Of a stretch of DNA of 64,000 nt, positions 11,227-22,785 are shown in pieces. Source of the DNA: Strigops habroptila (taxonomy: Eukaryota; Chordata; Aves; Psittaciformes; Psittacidae); the NCBI RefSeq assembly GCF_004027225.2, contig NC_044277.2, forward strand, positions 84,394,283 through 84,458,282, given 5' to 3'. A program made the position numbers and the translations under genes. Position 1 is the first letter of the stretch. The number at the start of each line of letters is the position of its first letter. A model generated the notes under the pieces. The model saw nothing but the letters and a program-made list of their open reading frames with translations, did not search any database and was not told the DNA's origin.

Positions 11227-14200
11227 ATGGAACTGGTCTCAACATCAATTGGCAAGTTTACAGTTGATCTTTTCAACAAGCTGAATGAGGCCAACAAGGG
11301 CAAAAACATTTTCTTTTCCCCCTGGAGCATATCATCTGCTCTGGCTCTGATGTACCTGGGTGCAAAAGGCAATACAGCAACAGAGATGGCAGAGGTAGGT
11401 TGCTCTATGAGAGCATACACCCCACACAATACCTGGCTCCTACACTGGCTTGCAAAATTTAGTGTTAGACAGAAAAATTACCACAACAATGACAAGGAGC
11501 CAAGGCAGACCAGAGAATGAATCAAGTGAATGGGAAATTTTATCAATTTCATAACAGATCCCTCACTTCTCCGCTAAGAGTAAGTGTCCTGTGGGTATCA
11601 CACACTGAGCACAGAGGTTCTCTGAGCCTGACTTCTTCTAAATTATTTTACACCTTCTAATTCATCCTGTGATTCTATGATTCTGTCACAGGTGGGATAT
11701 TCCCTTTGAGAAGCAAAGAGCTGGTGCCAGTAGCTCCTAACTGGCAGGACGTTGCAGATCCCAGCACCCTCTCTCCCCTGGCCAGGATGCACCTTTCTAT
11801 CTTGATTTATGCTTTCCTAAACAACTGCCTGACAACCCAGCAGGAAAATAGGAAGGGCTTTGGTATCTCCACATCCTCTGACCCAATCTTTCTTACTGCC
11901 TAGCATATTGCTGGCTCAAAGGGGCTGTTCAGCACTGCCCAGGACTCTTCTCTGTGTCACCACATTCGCATTCAGATGCCTTAGTACCATTATCTTGGGT
12001 AGAACCATTTGGATTTGCACAAACACACTGCTATTGCTGAGAGCAACAGCAGTGGAAGGGAGTTCAGCCTTGCAGCGTGCAGACAGAAGCACTGTGTCAA
12101 TGCTGTGGGAGGGGGATTGTGCTACCCATTCTTACTCTGTGGGATTTATGTATCCTACAGCTTCAGCATCCCTTTGATTAGTCACCTAAGCACCAGGTAG
12201 CACACTGAATTATCATAAGGAGCAGAAGACGACAACCATTTGATCCCCATTCGGCTTTAATTCACACCAGTTCTTTCTTACCTTCTTCTTACCGTCGGAA
12301 ACTCTGCTTGCAGGTTCTTCATTTCACTCAAGCAGCAAGATCTGAAGGCTCTTCTTCTGTGGCCAGACCTTCTCGGGGGAGACCAAAGAGAAGAAAAATG
12401 GTATCTATCTATTAGAACTGAAATCCCAAGATAAAGAAACTTGAGAATCAAAATATCCAAATAGAGCTTTAGGAGTCCCATATTTCTTGACTGCTCCCCT
12501 TTTTAAATTACAAACCCCAACATACTTCACAACAAGTTCAGGTTCAGTTCCTTTCACTCACTCAGATTCTGAGGAGCATGGAAGGGCAAGTCACTTGGAT
12601 AGTCTGGAAGGTTTGCTATATGGCAAATCAGTTAATCCAGTCATAAAGAAAACCCTGCAAATAGCAGTGATGGTAAACTTAGAAAAATAAAAAGGAAGAG
12701 AGCAAAACCCAAATCCCTCTCCCACATACATCGCTTAGTGTGTTTTGAAAACTTCATTCAAAAATGCGATTGCTGAATGTATGGTTTCTCTTCCCAAGGA
12801 TCCTGAGCACAAGCAAGCTGAAGATACTCACTCTGGCTTCAAAGAGCTCCTGACTGCCATCAATAAACCCAGAAGCACCTACTCACTGAAAAGTGCCAAC
12901 CGTATTTATGTGGAGAAAACTTTCTCATTATTGCCTGTAAGTTAAGTCTCAAAGAGGAGTAAGAAAAGGTCAAAAAATATTTCTCATTTTAATTGCCTGC
13001 CATTAATAGATCAGGTTTGAAGCTGTCCCTGAATACTGTTAATAAGAGCCCTGGATTCCAGTGATACACTTATCTGGAAAATACCAGTTGTTTTGCTCAT
13101 GGTATTTAAGGATGCACTGCTCTTGAACTATAGTGTAAGGATGCCTTTTCATACAACATGTCTTTATTACTGGAACCCCCAACATATACGATTGTAAACG
13201 AGGTATTAAAATAAGCACATCCATGAGATGTGCACAGTCTTCCTCACTTTTCCAAATGAAAGTGTGAACAAAAGAAGTGAATATTCTGTCCTTTGGTTAT
13301 TTCTTAACCGTTAACTCATAGTCTAACAGAGTGTAACAAACAAGAGCCTGCAGTACTCTAGGCCCAAGAATCTATCAAGAAGTCCAAGAGCTAAAAACTT
13401 CCCTTTGGGACTGAAAAATCCAGTATAGTATAGAACTTACTTCTTTTTACACACGTGTGTTTTATTTTTCAGGTATACATACAGCTCAGTAAGAACTACT
13501 ACAAAGCAGAGCCACACAAGGTTAGCTTTAAGACAGCACCAGAACAATCCAGAAAGGAAATTAACACTTGGGTTGAAAAACAAACTGAGGGTAAGCTGAA
13601 CTCAACCCCAAAACCTTTCCTCTCTTCTTAAGTCAGCCTGCCATTTCCTTTGGGCGGGTGCCCTTGCTTCTCCACATGCTACTGCAGCAGCCAGGTCATG
13701 CCTTGTGATGTGGACAGTGAGCAGAGGTGCAGTGGGAGGACAGAGAAAGAGCAGCACACTTAAGCAGCTTCAGATACCCAATCCAGACCTCACTGAGCTC
13801 CCTGGAGAGACTCCCATCAACTCTGATGTGGTCTTCATCAGCTGGCCCTCAAGCACAACTGCTGCCCTGGTGCTGCACCCATGCACCACAGGCAGAGAAG
13901 ACAGAGGGGAGAAACACCTCTGCCTACTAGTGTGCTTCAAGGCAGGTGGGAATGTCTACCCAGCTGTACCACCTTGCACTAGCCAGAGGTGCTAGCCTCC
14001 TTTTACCTGATGTAACGAGCTGGTGAGACAGTATATGGCTTCTAGCTGCTTGCCATAAAGCTGTGACATTTTCTGGGGAAGGAGTCAATCTCTGTCAGCT
14101 AGCCAGGAGAATCAGGCAGCAAACAGCTTTAGAAACTAAAAGAAGCTAATTGATTTATGTCAGGGGAGTATTTTAAGGAGTACAGCACTGAGGCATGGAC

Positions 14201-17200
14201 TTTTTCACTAAGGAGTTGAACTGAGAGAAAAGCCAGTAAAACACGTCCTCACTGTGTTACACTGGAATAAAACTGACTCTTCTGATTTCAAAAGGCAAAA
14301 TCAAGAATTTGCTGGGTCCACGAGATGTGGTAACCTCCACGAAGCTGGTCCTAGTAAATGCTGTTTACTTCAAGGCGGAATGGGAAGTGAAATTTCAGGA
14401 AGGGAATACAGTTCTGCAACCCTTCCGACTGAGCAAGGTAAGCTCCTCCGGTAACCTGCTTACTGTAAACAGCCTGGTGACAACAGCTACTGCTGAAATC
14501 TTTCCATTTCATAAGTCTTTTAGGTATCCCTGTAGTAACTAGGCTCTCTGTGAAAAGCTGGTTACAGCAAAATGTGCCAGTGCTCAGCACACTGCAACAT
14601 TTAAGATGCTGCTCAGGTGAATGAATGTTAATGAGCTCCTGGTAACAGCTACCATTTCCAGAAGCATTAGAGTCACTTAAGACCTTTTCTTAATACAGTG
14701 CTAAAAGGGCTAGATTGTAAAAACATGATTTTGAGACTCCAAGCTTCATGGGCAGGAACTATATGCCATGTCATAGGTGAGTGCAGTACCCAGGCCTCTG
14801 TGCTGTGCAGCCTAGCTAGGCACAAACATACCTGCCCCAACACAGCTGCCACAGGGTACCCTGAATGGCTGCATGGTTGGGCAAGACTAGAAGAAATGTG
14901 AGTGGATGTATCCAGAAGAGGTGTCAATGAATTCCCACCAAAAGATAAGAGTTCTGTGCAATTTCTACCAACTGCATAGCTTCTGCTTTCTGATTAGCAT
15001 GTATACAATGGCTGCTCCCCTGAATGAAGGGCTGCAGATGTAAAGAGAGGTTACTTACTCCTGCAAAGGTGACTGCTTGCCAGAAATATCCCTCTTTATG
15101 AGCCTCTTTGCTCAGACAATAGTGTCATCTCCTGTTAAGGGCTGTGACATAAAGAGCAAATGGCTCTTTTTATTGCCAGAGAAGGGGCCACAGAAGAAGT
15201 GCACAAAACTCATCTTCTTAAACCATAGCTGTTTCTCTGTCATAGTGTTGTAAGACCATATCCCATAGCTGCTCCATCCCCCTAATCCCTGCAGACATTT
15301 CTAACTCTCTTCTGTGGGCTGCTGTGCATGTTTTGTGGAGAAAAGAGAAATCAGTCAGTTCAGCCCCCAGCAAAATGTTCTGGGACAAACAGCAAGATAA
15401 GAAAAATTGTCTAGTCGAGAAAAGCTTTGGAAATGAATGACAAATCACTGTTGTAGAAGCTGCTTACAAAAATGTCCTCTCCCTCCACCGCACTGAGTCA
15501 CCGTCATCCTTCCTTTCAAGAGAAGATTTCTTACTTATAAATAAATACTTCACAGAACAAGACCAAGCCTGTGAAGATGATGTGCATGAGAAATACATTT
15601 CCAGTTCTCATCATGGAAACATTGAATTTCAAAATGATTGAGTTGCCATATGTGAAACATGAACTCAGTATGTTCATCCTCCTTCCTGATGACATCAAAG
15701 ACACCACTACAGGTCTTGAACAGGTAAAAAAGCATGCTACATCTATTTTGTAACACCACTCAGCCATTAAAAAAAAAGACAGGCTGGCAGCTGTACTTTG
15801 TCCTCTGAGGAAATGCTCTTTGATCTCCTCAGTAGCTAAATTAATTTCTTTTAATACTTATCTAAAGCCACGAAAGTTCCTCCACATTGAGTGCCCTTAG
15901 TTTGGTAAGAACTGAAAATAGTCAACACTGCGCATAATCAGATGCTTAGCTCTTTACAGTCCCACAACTGACGCCCAGTCCCACATGATCTGTAAGGGTT
16001 AAATCTTTCATTGCACATTCAGGAGTGACAGTACTGCACAAGTAGTCATAGCTTCCTCCAGAGATAACGGGCACCTCTTTTCCATGACCTGGAAGTTTAC
16101 TATCCATCTTGTTCTCATTCTGTTTGCCCCACACACATTTGTTTGCTGCCTGAAAAACTAGGATTTTGATGTGACTGATTTGCTGCAATAATGAGATCTG
16201 CCACTGTAGTTATTACAATTGCAAGACATTTAAATTCCTGGCCTCTATTATGTCAAGAATATCTGCCATTGCTCTCCTTCATTTGATCTGAGCTGCACCC
16301 TGGTAACATAAGGCCTAGGACAGAGAGTAGCAGTGAAAGATTTTGTTGGAAGCAGTCTGCTTTAAAATTGCCAAGGAAATGGGTGCAATATTAACGCTTG
16401 TTTCTGTGGAACTGGACCAAACCATTTGTTACGCTGCTGGCAATATGCCAGCAATTTCCTTCACGTCAGCACTGAATTCAAAGACAGTGACATGGTTTAG
16501 TGGTGGACTTGTCAGTCTTGTGGTAAAGGTTGGACTTGATGATCTTAAAGGTCTTTTGCAACCTAGTTGATTCTATGATTCTACGAAAAAACTGCCTTAG
16601 GGGATAGCAGCTGTCAAGTGCCCTGTCTTTCTTTTGCAACAAGTTTGGGAGGAGTGGTTCTCAAAACTTTACAGCATTAAGTCTCAGGTATTTGTTGCAC
16701 ACCTTGCCTCTGATCATCAGTGAAACCAGTCTATATTTCATGCTTTCAGCTAAATGTTAAATTTGCCATTTAAAAATTGCTTCATTCGTTAAATTGCCAT
16801 GAAATTGACTAATTCACTGTCAGTTAATTGTTTTTTCCCTTGCAAACATCAAATTCCTTCTCTTTCTGAAATGATAGCTGGAAAGAGAACTGACGTATGA
16901 GAAGCTGTCTGAATGGGCTGATTCCAAGAAGATGACTGAAACTCTCGTGGATCTGTACCTACCTAAGTTCACACTGGAGGAGAGATACGACCTCAGTGAT
17001 AATCTGAACAGCATGGGCATGCGCAGTGCCTTCAGCACCAGTGCTGATTTCAGTGGAATGGCTGAGAAGAGTGACATGTTCATCTCCAAAATTCTTCACA
17101 AGTCTTTTGTTGCAGTTGATGAGGAAGGCACTGAGGCAGCTGCTGCTACTGTAACTGTAACAGTAACAAGCGCACCGGTTGACCATGTTCTGAAATTTAA

Positions 17201-17288
17201 GGCTGACCACCCTTTCCATTTCTTCATCAGACACAACAAATCCAAGAGCATCCTCTTCTTTGGCAGGTTCTGCTCTCCCCTAGAATGA
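11227..17288 (+). CDS. SERPINB10: SERPINB10, MENT-type nuclear serpin with AT-hook loop
   Basis: Coding exons: 11227-11394, 12314-12400, 12799-12936, 13473-13590, 14295-14437, 15556-15723, 16878-17288 (stop TGA), totalling 410 residues. The 29-residue exon 3 encodes the loop between helices C and D. It carries the AT-hook core G-R-P flanked by basic residues ([12 protein letters not shown]), the hallmark of chicken MENT, a heterochromatin-condensing serpin of terminally differentiated granulocytes that also inhibits cathepsin-L-type cysteine proteases. Other MENT-like points are KAEW after LVNAVYF and an F-H-F-F segment near the C terminus. The hinge is EEGTEAAAA, so the protein should be inhibitory. 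The reactive loop continues [10 protein letters not shown], giving Ser at canonical P1 and Thr at P2, unlike the aromatic P2 I recall for chicken MENT. There is no signal peptide. The start ATG is 9 nt into exon 2 with G at -3 and +4. Introns 2-7 hold no other gene. Confidence 0.92.
12314..12400 (+). other. SERPINB10: AT-hook (M-loop) exon of SERPINB10
   Basis: This 87-nt phase-0 exon runs from VLHFTQ to [12 protein letters not shown]. The R-G-R-P core followed by K-R-R-K is a classical AT-hook that binds the minor groove of A/T-rich DNA and may overlap a nuclear localisation signal. It is bounded by CTTGCAG| and |GTATCT. The paralogous exon at 24045-24131 has the same length but a broken core. 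Confidence 0.9.
16478..16590 (+). mobile_element. CR1 LINE 3' end in SERPINB10 intron 7
   Basis: GGTTGGACTTGATGATCTTA, then AAGGTCTTTTGCAACC, then GATTCTATGATTCTA is the standard CR1 3' end with its terminal short repeat. The 5' limit is uncertain; similarity becomes convincing at AAGACAGTGACATGGTTTAG. It lies in sense orientation about 290 nt before the last exon. Confidence 0.85.
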
Positions 17289-17871
17289 GTTATTACTTGC
17301 TTCTAGCCAGCACCCAAGGTTCACTGTTCAATGGAAAAATGTGAACTGCAAGTGTTAAAAGCTCAACCTTAAGCCGTGTAGCTGTATGTACTGAAAGTGT
17401 ACGTTCTTTTTCTTCCCTCCCAAGTAAGGCAGCACTCAGAAACCACACTGTGCCTCAAATACCACCCCTCTACTGCTCTTTTCCATTACCGTAATCAGAC
17501 AGCCCTCCACAGAAAACAAAGTGCAGAATTTTGCTCCCTTGCATCAAACCTGCTCTTCTGGCTTTGTTATTTGAGAGTAAGGTGGAGCCATAAAAGCTCT
17601 CTGCACACAGGCTGTCACCCAGCCTTATGCTAAATCTTCAAGGGAAGATATGACTTGAAGGGAAATGCAGTTCACCCTCTTGAATCTCCCAGAGAGGAAA
17701 ACTAAATTGTTAGAAACTGAAAAAAAAAAATTAATATGAACCCAGAATAATTACATTCCTCCTCTCCTGACCCTGAAGCTTCATGAAAAAACAAGGCAGT
17801 GAAGACCCTTATAGTCCAGCCCTTAACATTTAATTGCTGACTTCTAATCTCCTTGCATTTTTCCTCATTTT

Positions 17872-18207
17872 AATAAACTTTGCAGTTTAAGGTTGCTGAG
17901 AGTTCCAACCAGCAAAAATGCTAAGAAAACTATGAGCAATATGCCTTCTTGCTACCTCTTATTGACATGCAATCTAAAATATCGGAATTCAAATCTGCTG
18001 CCTCTTTTTAATTTTACCTTATTATACCTGTTTCCTGGCTAGTATCTGCACAGCTTCCTTGCTACCTGTATTATTTACCAATGTACGATTTGTAACTTAT
18101 GAGTGCATCTCAGAAAAGATTGTCATAGTATTGATAGAAACACCAGTGAGATTTTGATTGATGCTTTGCTTCATAATTTTACCATGACCTGCATTTAATA
18201 CAATAAA
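17872..18207 (+). terminator. SERPINB10: Candidate polyadenylation signals of SERPINB10
   Basis: AATAAA occurs at 17872-17877 and 18202-18207. The second is followed about 15 nt later by GTGTTTGTGTT, a good downstream G/T element, and would give a 3' UTR of about 930 nt. Confidence 0.5.
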
Positions 18208-18229
18208 TTAACTCAGAATTGTGTTTGTG

Positions 18230-19746
18230 TTATTCAGGACACTGACTTATCTGGTTCTCTTAAAGCATCCTGGAAGGTGTGTGGCTAGAGCATGTTTCCA
18301 CTCTTGCCATTCCTAGTCAACCACCACATCATTCCAGTTGACAAAACTGATCCACTTTAATACACTACTGTCTTACTTCCACTAGGCTTCAAACAGCCTC
18401 CAAAACACTGTTATTCAACATGTTATTCTAGGCATTTACTAAACATACCTGTCACAACACACTATTAATAAAAAGTCTGACTAGAGCCTATAGCCCAGAA
18501 GAGCACCTTCCAAACATCCCTTTCACCCATGTAGAACAGTGAACCAGCAATGCTGTACCAGCAACACTGGTTCCCTCCATTGGCTTGGGAGGGCAGCAGC
18601 TGTGCTTTTCTGTGGCCATAAGGAATAGCAAAAGGTTTTGTAGCCATTGTGGTACTCTAACCATGCATCAGAGAACATTATCTAAGGCAAGATGTGAATA
18701 CAGAAGGGAATTTCTGTAAAAAGCATTTACTCTTAGCACAATTCCACCTATAATTACAACTCACTCCACCTCCACAAAAGGTATTCTATTTGGAAATACA
18801 TCTCCACCCAGCAAAGAACACCTGTATCTTCTTCCCTGTACAAAGTGCTGCTTCTACAATCAGTGCCCTCTCTTGCCTGTAACCTTCAGCTCAGGGTTCA
18901 GCTGTCTGTCATCTAGGAGCTAACTTGATGCAGCCCACTTGTGTGCTACTGACTCAGCTTTACTAAGAAGTTTGTTGTGTAAGTATGGAAAAGCACACAA
19001 GTAAAGGCCATGTAAAACAGGAAAGTGAAAACACACAGAAGTTATTGTCAGGATAGAATAGGCAGCATAGCCAGGCTTCAGGAGGAAAAACACTTGCATA
19101 AGGAGGTATAAAATCACGATTTTTAAAAAATTAAGAACTGAAAGGCAACAACTAGCAACATTGAGGCTTAGCCTCTTCTAGGGAGCAGAAAAGACCAGCC
19201 CTCCTCCACTTGAGTAGTGCCTGGACAGCGAAGACTCATCAGGGTATTAAGCATGTTAATTCTTGGCCTTGTATCATGTTAATCCTATCTCTCTGCTGCA
19301 TGTATTCAACAATAGTTAATAATGGGGAACTCCTAAACTGTGTATAACCAGTTTGAAGAGTCATTTCATGTAAGACCAAAAGTTGCCCAAAGAGGTGGGA
19401 AGAGTTCCATGCCAAACAGATTGAAAGGTCTTTCCATGCTAATTTCTGTGCATCTCCTCAATCATACCCCACTGCAAGTCTCTGCAAAGCAATACCTCTG
19501 AAGGGTCTCTGAGGAACTACAGAAAGGTGTCTGCCGGCTGGTGAGAAGTGCAAAGGGTCAAGAACTGCCTGGTTTTGGTACCAAGCTACTCTCAGTTTCA
19601 GCTTTGCTTGGAAGATGATGCCAAAGAGCACACCTTCCAGTGCTCCTGCAGGACATAGCTGAATGGGACTTCCTGCAGAATAAAAATCCATAACTGGACT
19701 TAATCTAGCACTGATTTTAAACTGTGCTCCTTTTTACTAGATGTAA
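18230..19746. other. Intergenic region between SERPINB10 and a serpin relic
   Basis: Nothing gene-like is recognised on either strand. No repeat family was identified by eye. Confidence 0.5.
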
Positions 19747-20126
19747 CTGAAAGAGAACTGATCTTCAATAAATGCCCAAATGGCCCACTCAGAGTGGACC
19801 ATTTACAGAGTACAGGTATGGGAGTGTCAGGGAATATCATCAAACAGACAGAAAGACCTCACACCCATGCTGTGCAAGATGGTGATCAAAAGATGGCTTT
19901 GAAAAAGGCCAAAATTACTTCAACAGTATGCCAATTTTATCAAAAGACTTTTTATGACCATTTGTCAGAGGTCAACACCTTGAGGTCAACAGGTCAGGCG
20001 TTGTGATACTCTGAAACTTTGTTTCTACCATTTTGGTTGCAGCAATTCACTATTTCCTCTCGCTATTTCCATTTGGCACAGCAAAACCAAGAGCATCTCT
20101 TCTTTGGCCAGTTTGCTCCCCTTTGA
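19747..20126 (+). pseudogene. Relic of a SERPINB10-type last exon
   Basis: The 380-nt stretch aligns by eye with the last exon of the flanking SERPINB10-type genes (411 and 402 nt). It starts with CTGAAAGAGAACTGATCTTC against CTGGAAAGAGAACTGACGTA (one base lost). The middle resembles the segment for [13 protein letters not shown], and the end (CCAAGAGCATCTCTTCTTTGGCCAGTTTGCTCCCCTTT) matches the segment for [13 protein letters not shown] and the stop. The frame is destroyed by the early deletion, further indels and stops. No matching upstream exons were found nearby, so it is either the last trace of a lost gene or a partial duplication. Confidence 0.75.
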
Positions 20127-20825
20127 AATTCCACCTTCTCTTGCTAAACAGGATCTTGCAGCAGCTGGAGTATACCACAAAGAGTGTCTACACAGTTTGG
20201 GTACCCTTTCTTCATTTTCCTGTATTTTTGGCCAATCTTTGTAGCTTGTAGTACCACTAACTGATGTTTGGGGTTTTTTCTTCTCTTATTCATTTAGCTA
20301 AAAAATAGACAACAGCAGTTTCAGATACATAGCAGAAACATTTCTTAAGCACATAACTGAACATAATAGTGTCTAACATATTTATGAAGCAAAAAAATAG
20401 ATGGATATTCCAGGCACAAAATCTGCACACGCTTAAAAACAAAATCCGTAAAAAAAGAGGCATGTGTATTATGCCTCTTGAACCCTTGTATAGCATACTA
20501 ACCAGTCAGATTTGAAGTGAATATAAGAACAAAATTGTAATTCTAGTCCAAAATATGGACTTGTACACTTTATAATGATGTTTTTTACACATAGGATGAC
20601 TGCATGGTGGTAATTAGTTTACTTTGCATGTGCCACACTAGTGGGCAGAGGCCATTCCTAACTAACCATAAATGTAGCAGAAAAGACATATAATGATTGT
20701 AAAGGAAATTCATCAGTGCAGTTTTAATCTAAGTTACACAGATAAGAGCAGAGTAAACCAGGGGAATTGCTAATCAAACTTGTTTAAAGGAATAAATGAG
20801 GGAACAAGCACATTAATACAAGAAG
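20127..20825. other. Intergenic region upstream of the SERPINB10-like paralogue
   Basis: No gene or repeat was recognised between the serpin relic and the homologous promoter block that starts near 20826. Confidence 0.45.
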
Positions 20826-20950
20826 AGGATGTAGAGAAGAAAAGGGAGGTGCAAACATTTCTACATTTCCAAAACTATTCATTGCTTCACAGACCACCAT
20901 AGATCCTGACTGAAGACTGATCCTGATTCTTCGCTCCCTCCAGATTTCAG
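20826..20950 (+). promoter_or_regulatory. Proximal promoter and noncoding exon 1 of the SERPINB10-like paralogue
   Basis: This is the counterpart of 10021-10138: a purine-rich block with AAAGGGAGGTGCAA, CTACATTTCCAAAA, TATTCATTGCTT and a 5' exon ending at TTTCAG|GTAATG (donor at 20951). The first coding exon lies about 1.8 kb downstream. The shared block implies that the duplication that made the two genes included the promoter. Confidence 0.5.
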
Positions 20951-22785
20951 GTAATGTAAATATGCATATCAAAATAACTAGCTTTACTTTGAAAGTCTTG
21001 CAAATTCATGTTAAATTCCTTGGAACTAAGTGGTTAAATAGTGGTGTAAAAGTCAGGGGAAGGGAGTGCTCATTTTTTAACACAAACTGTAGCCCTTACA
21101 AAAACCCTGTGCCAAGGCGCAGTGGTCAGAATACAAGCCCAGGTTAGACAAAACATACATAACCTGAGAGGGCAGAAAGTTTCCTCACCTGTCAGAAGGT
21201 TACCAGTCAATTTAGGATCAGAGGACTGAGAACAGGCTACAGGAGAGAATACCCTCCTACTGATCCTGGAATTGAGTACACAAGAAAACATGACTCTGTA
21301 GCACAGTGTTTTGCTCAGCATTGTGTGTATTGGTTCAAGCCTCTACTTCACTAGTATCAAATAACTACTGGAACAGGCATCCAGACTTTTCCTTTCCCAG
21401 ATGACTGAAGTGGCTAATATACCAGTGAAGCTCAAAGAAACACATTCATGCTCTCTCTCTCAAGTCTAAGAAATGCTTGATTGCTCCACGCAGATTCAGT
21501 CCAGGTACTCTCCGGAAACAAGAGATGGAGAAGTCAGTTTGAAATGCTTCAGGCAAAAATGTTCAGCTCAGCCCTGTTCCCTAGATATGCTCTGGGAGTA
21601 TAAGCTTCTCCAGGCATAGCAGTAAGACAGATCTGATTTGAAGGTCCTAGAAGTGCTTAGGTTTGAGGTAGGCTGCAGGGCATTCACCTCAGGCACTCCT
21701 GAGAATGTTGCGGAGCCATGGGAGGTTTTGAAATCAAAACTTAAGGATCCCAGAGGCTTTGGGCATCTCTAACACTGCATGGCAGCTGGCTTTGAGGACA
21801 GCAGGTGTTGATTTAAGCATATAAGTTGTGGGTGAAGATAGATTAAAATGTCCAGTTGCTGTTGTTGATCTAATGCTTAAGCTTTCACCTGATGCCATCT
21901 TAGACTGACTTCAATACATGTTTTAGTACTCCTTTTACTGGTGAAGACAACGGAAATGTCTGAATTTAATCTAATTTTGTCAACAGTATCAGACTGATAT
22001 AAAATATGCTAATAAGATCTGGATCCACATATGGAAAATCAGTTTAATCCTGGGGTTGGTTTGTTTTTGGTTGCTTTAGTTTTGTCCTGTAAAAACATGT
22101 TTAGAAAAAGAAGTAAAACAAGGATGGAAAAAGTTCTGATCAGCAAGCAGAAAAACAGGGGAAAATTGTTGTTTAGAACACAAACTATTTGGGGTTGTAC
22201 ATTAAGATACAAGAGTTTACTTGAAAAACAGTAATTAGCTAACCCATCTACAGCTTCCAAATGTGGGCTTACCTACAACAAGAACATACAAAAATCTACA
22301 GATCTCTAGTAGCCTTCAAGATACATGTACTGAATCATATGAATTCACCATGCTTTTTTCAGCAGAAAATAATAGCACGGGAAGTTTAAAGAAACAGAAA
22401 AAAGCTCAAAGCAACACAGTGACAAATGATTGTGTTTCACTCCCTCACAATTGAAGAATTCTGAAACTTAAGCAAACGGGGTTTTGAAACAAATTTGGTC
22501 TGTGAAAACATTTCTAGCTAAAATTGTGCTCATCTGATGAAGCATAAATAAAAGCTGAGGACATGGAGGAGTGATGGGGAAGGGAAAAATAATGCAGGCC
22601 TTAAAAAGAGACCTACTAGATGACTGTACTTGGTCTCTGTGCAGTATTTTACCCATTACAGGGACACCCTCACACTGTACTTAAGAAGGTGCAGGTTATC
22701 TCCCACTAGCAGCTTTGTATTTTTAAAAGAAGTGAAGAACCAGTCATCACCTTTCTTTGACTCTCGTTTATCTCAGGCTGTATCA

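Noticed and set aside
11660-11695. GATTCTATGATTCTGTC resembling the CR1 terminal repeat
   Set aside because: Too short, and the preceding sequence does not follow a CR1 3' end that I can recognise.
13705-13995. Open frame of 96 codons in intron 5 of SERPINB10
   Set aside because: Flanked by serpin exons that join correctly without it; composition ordinary, no domain.
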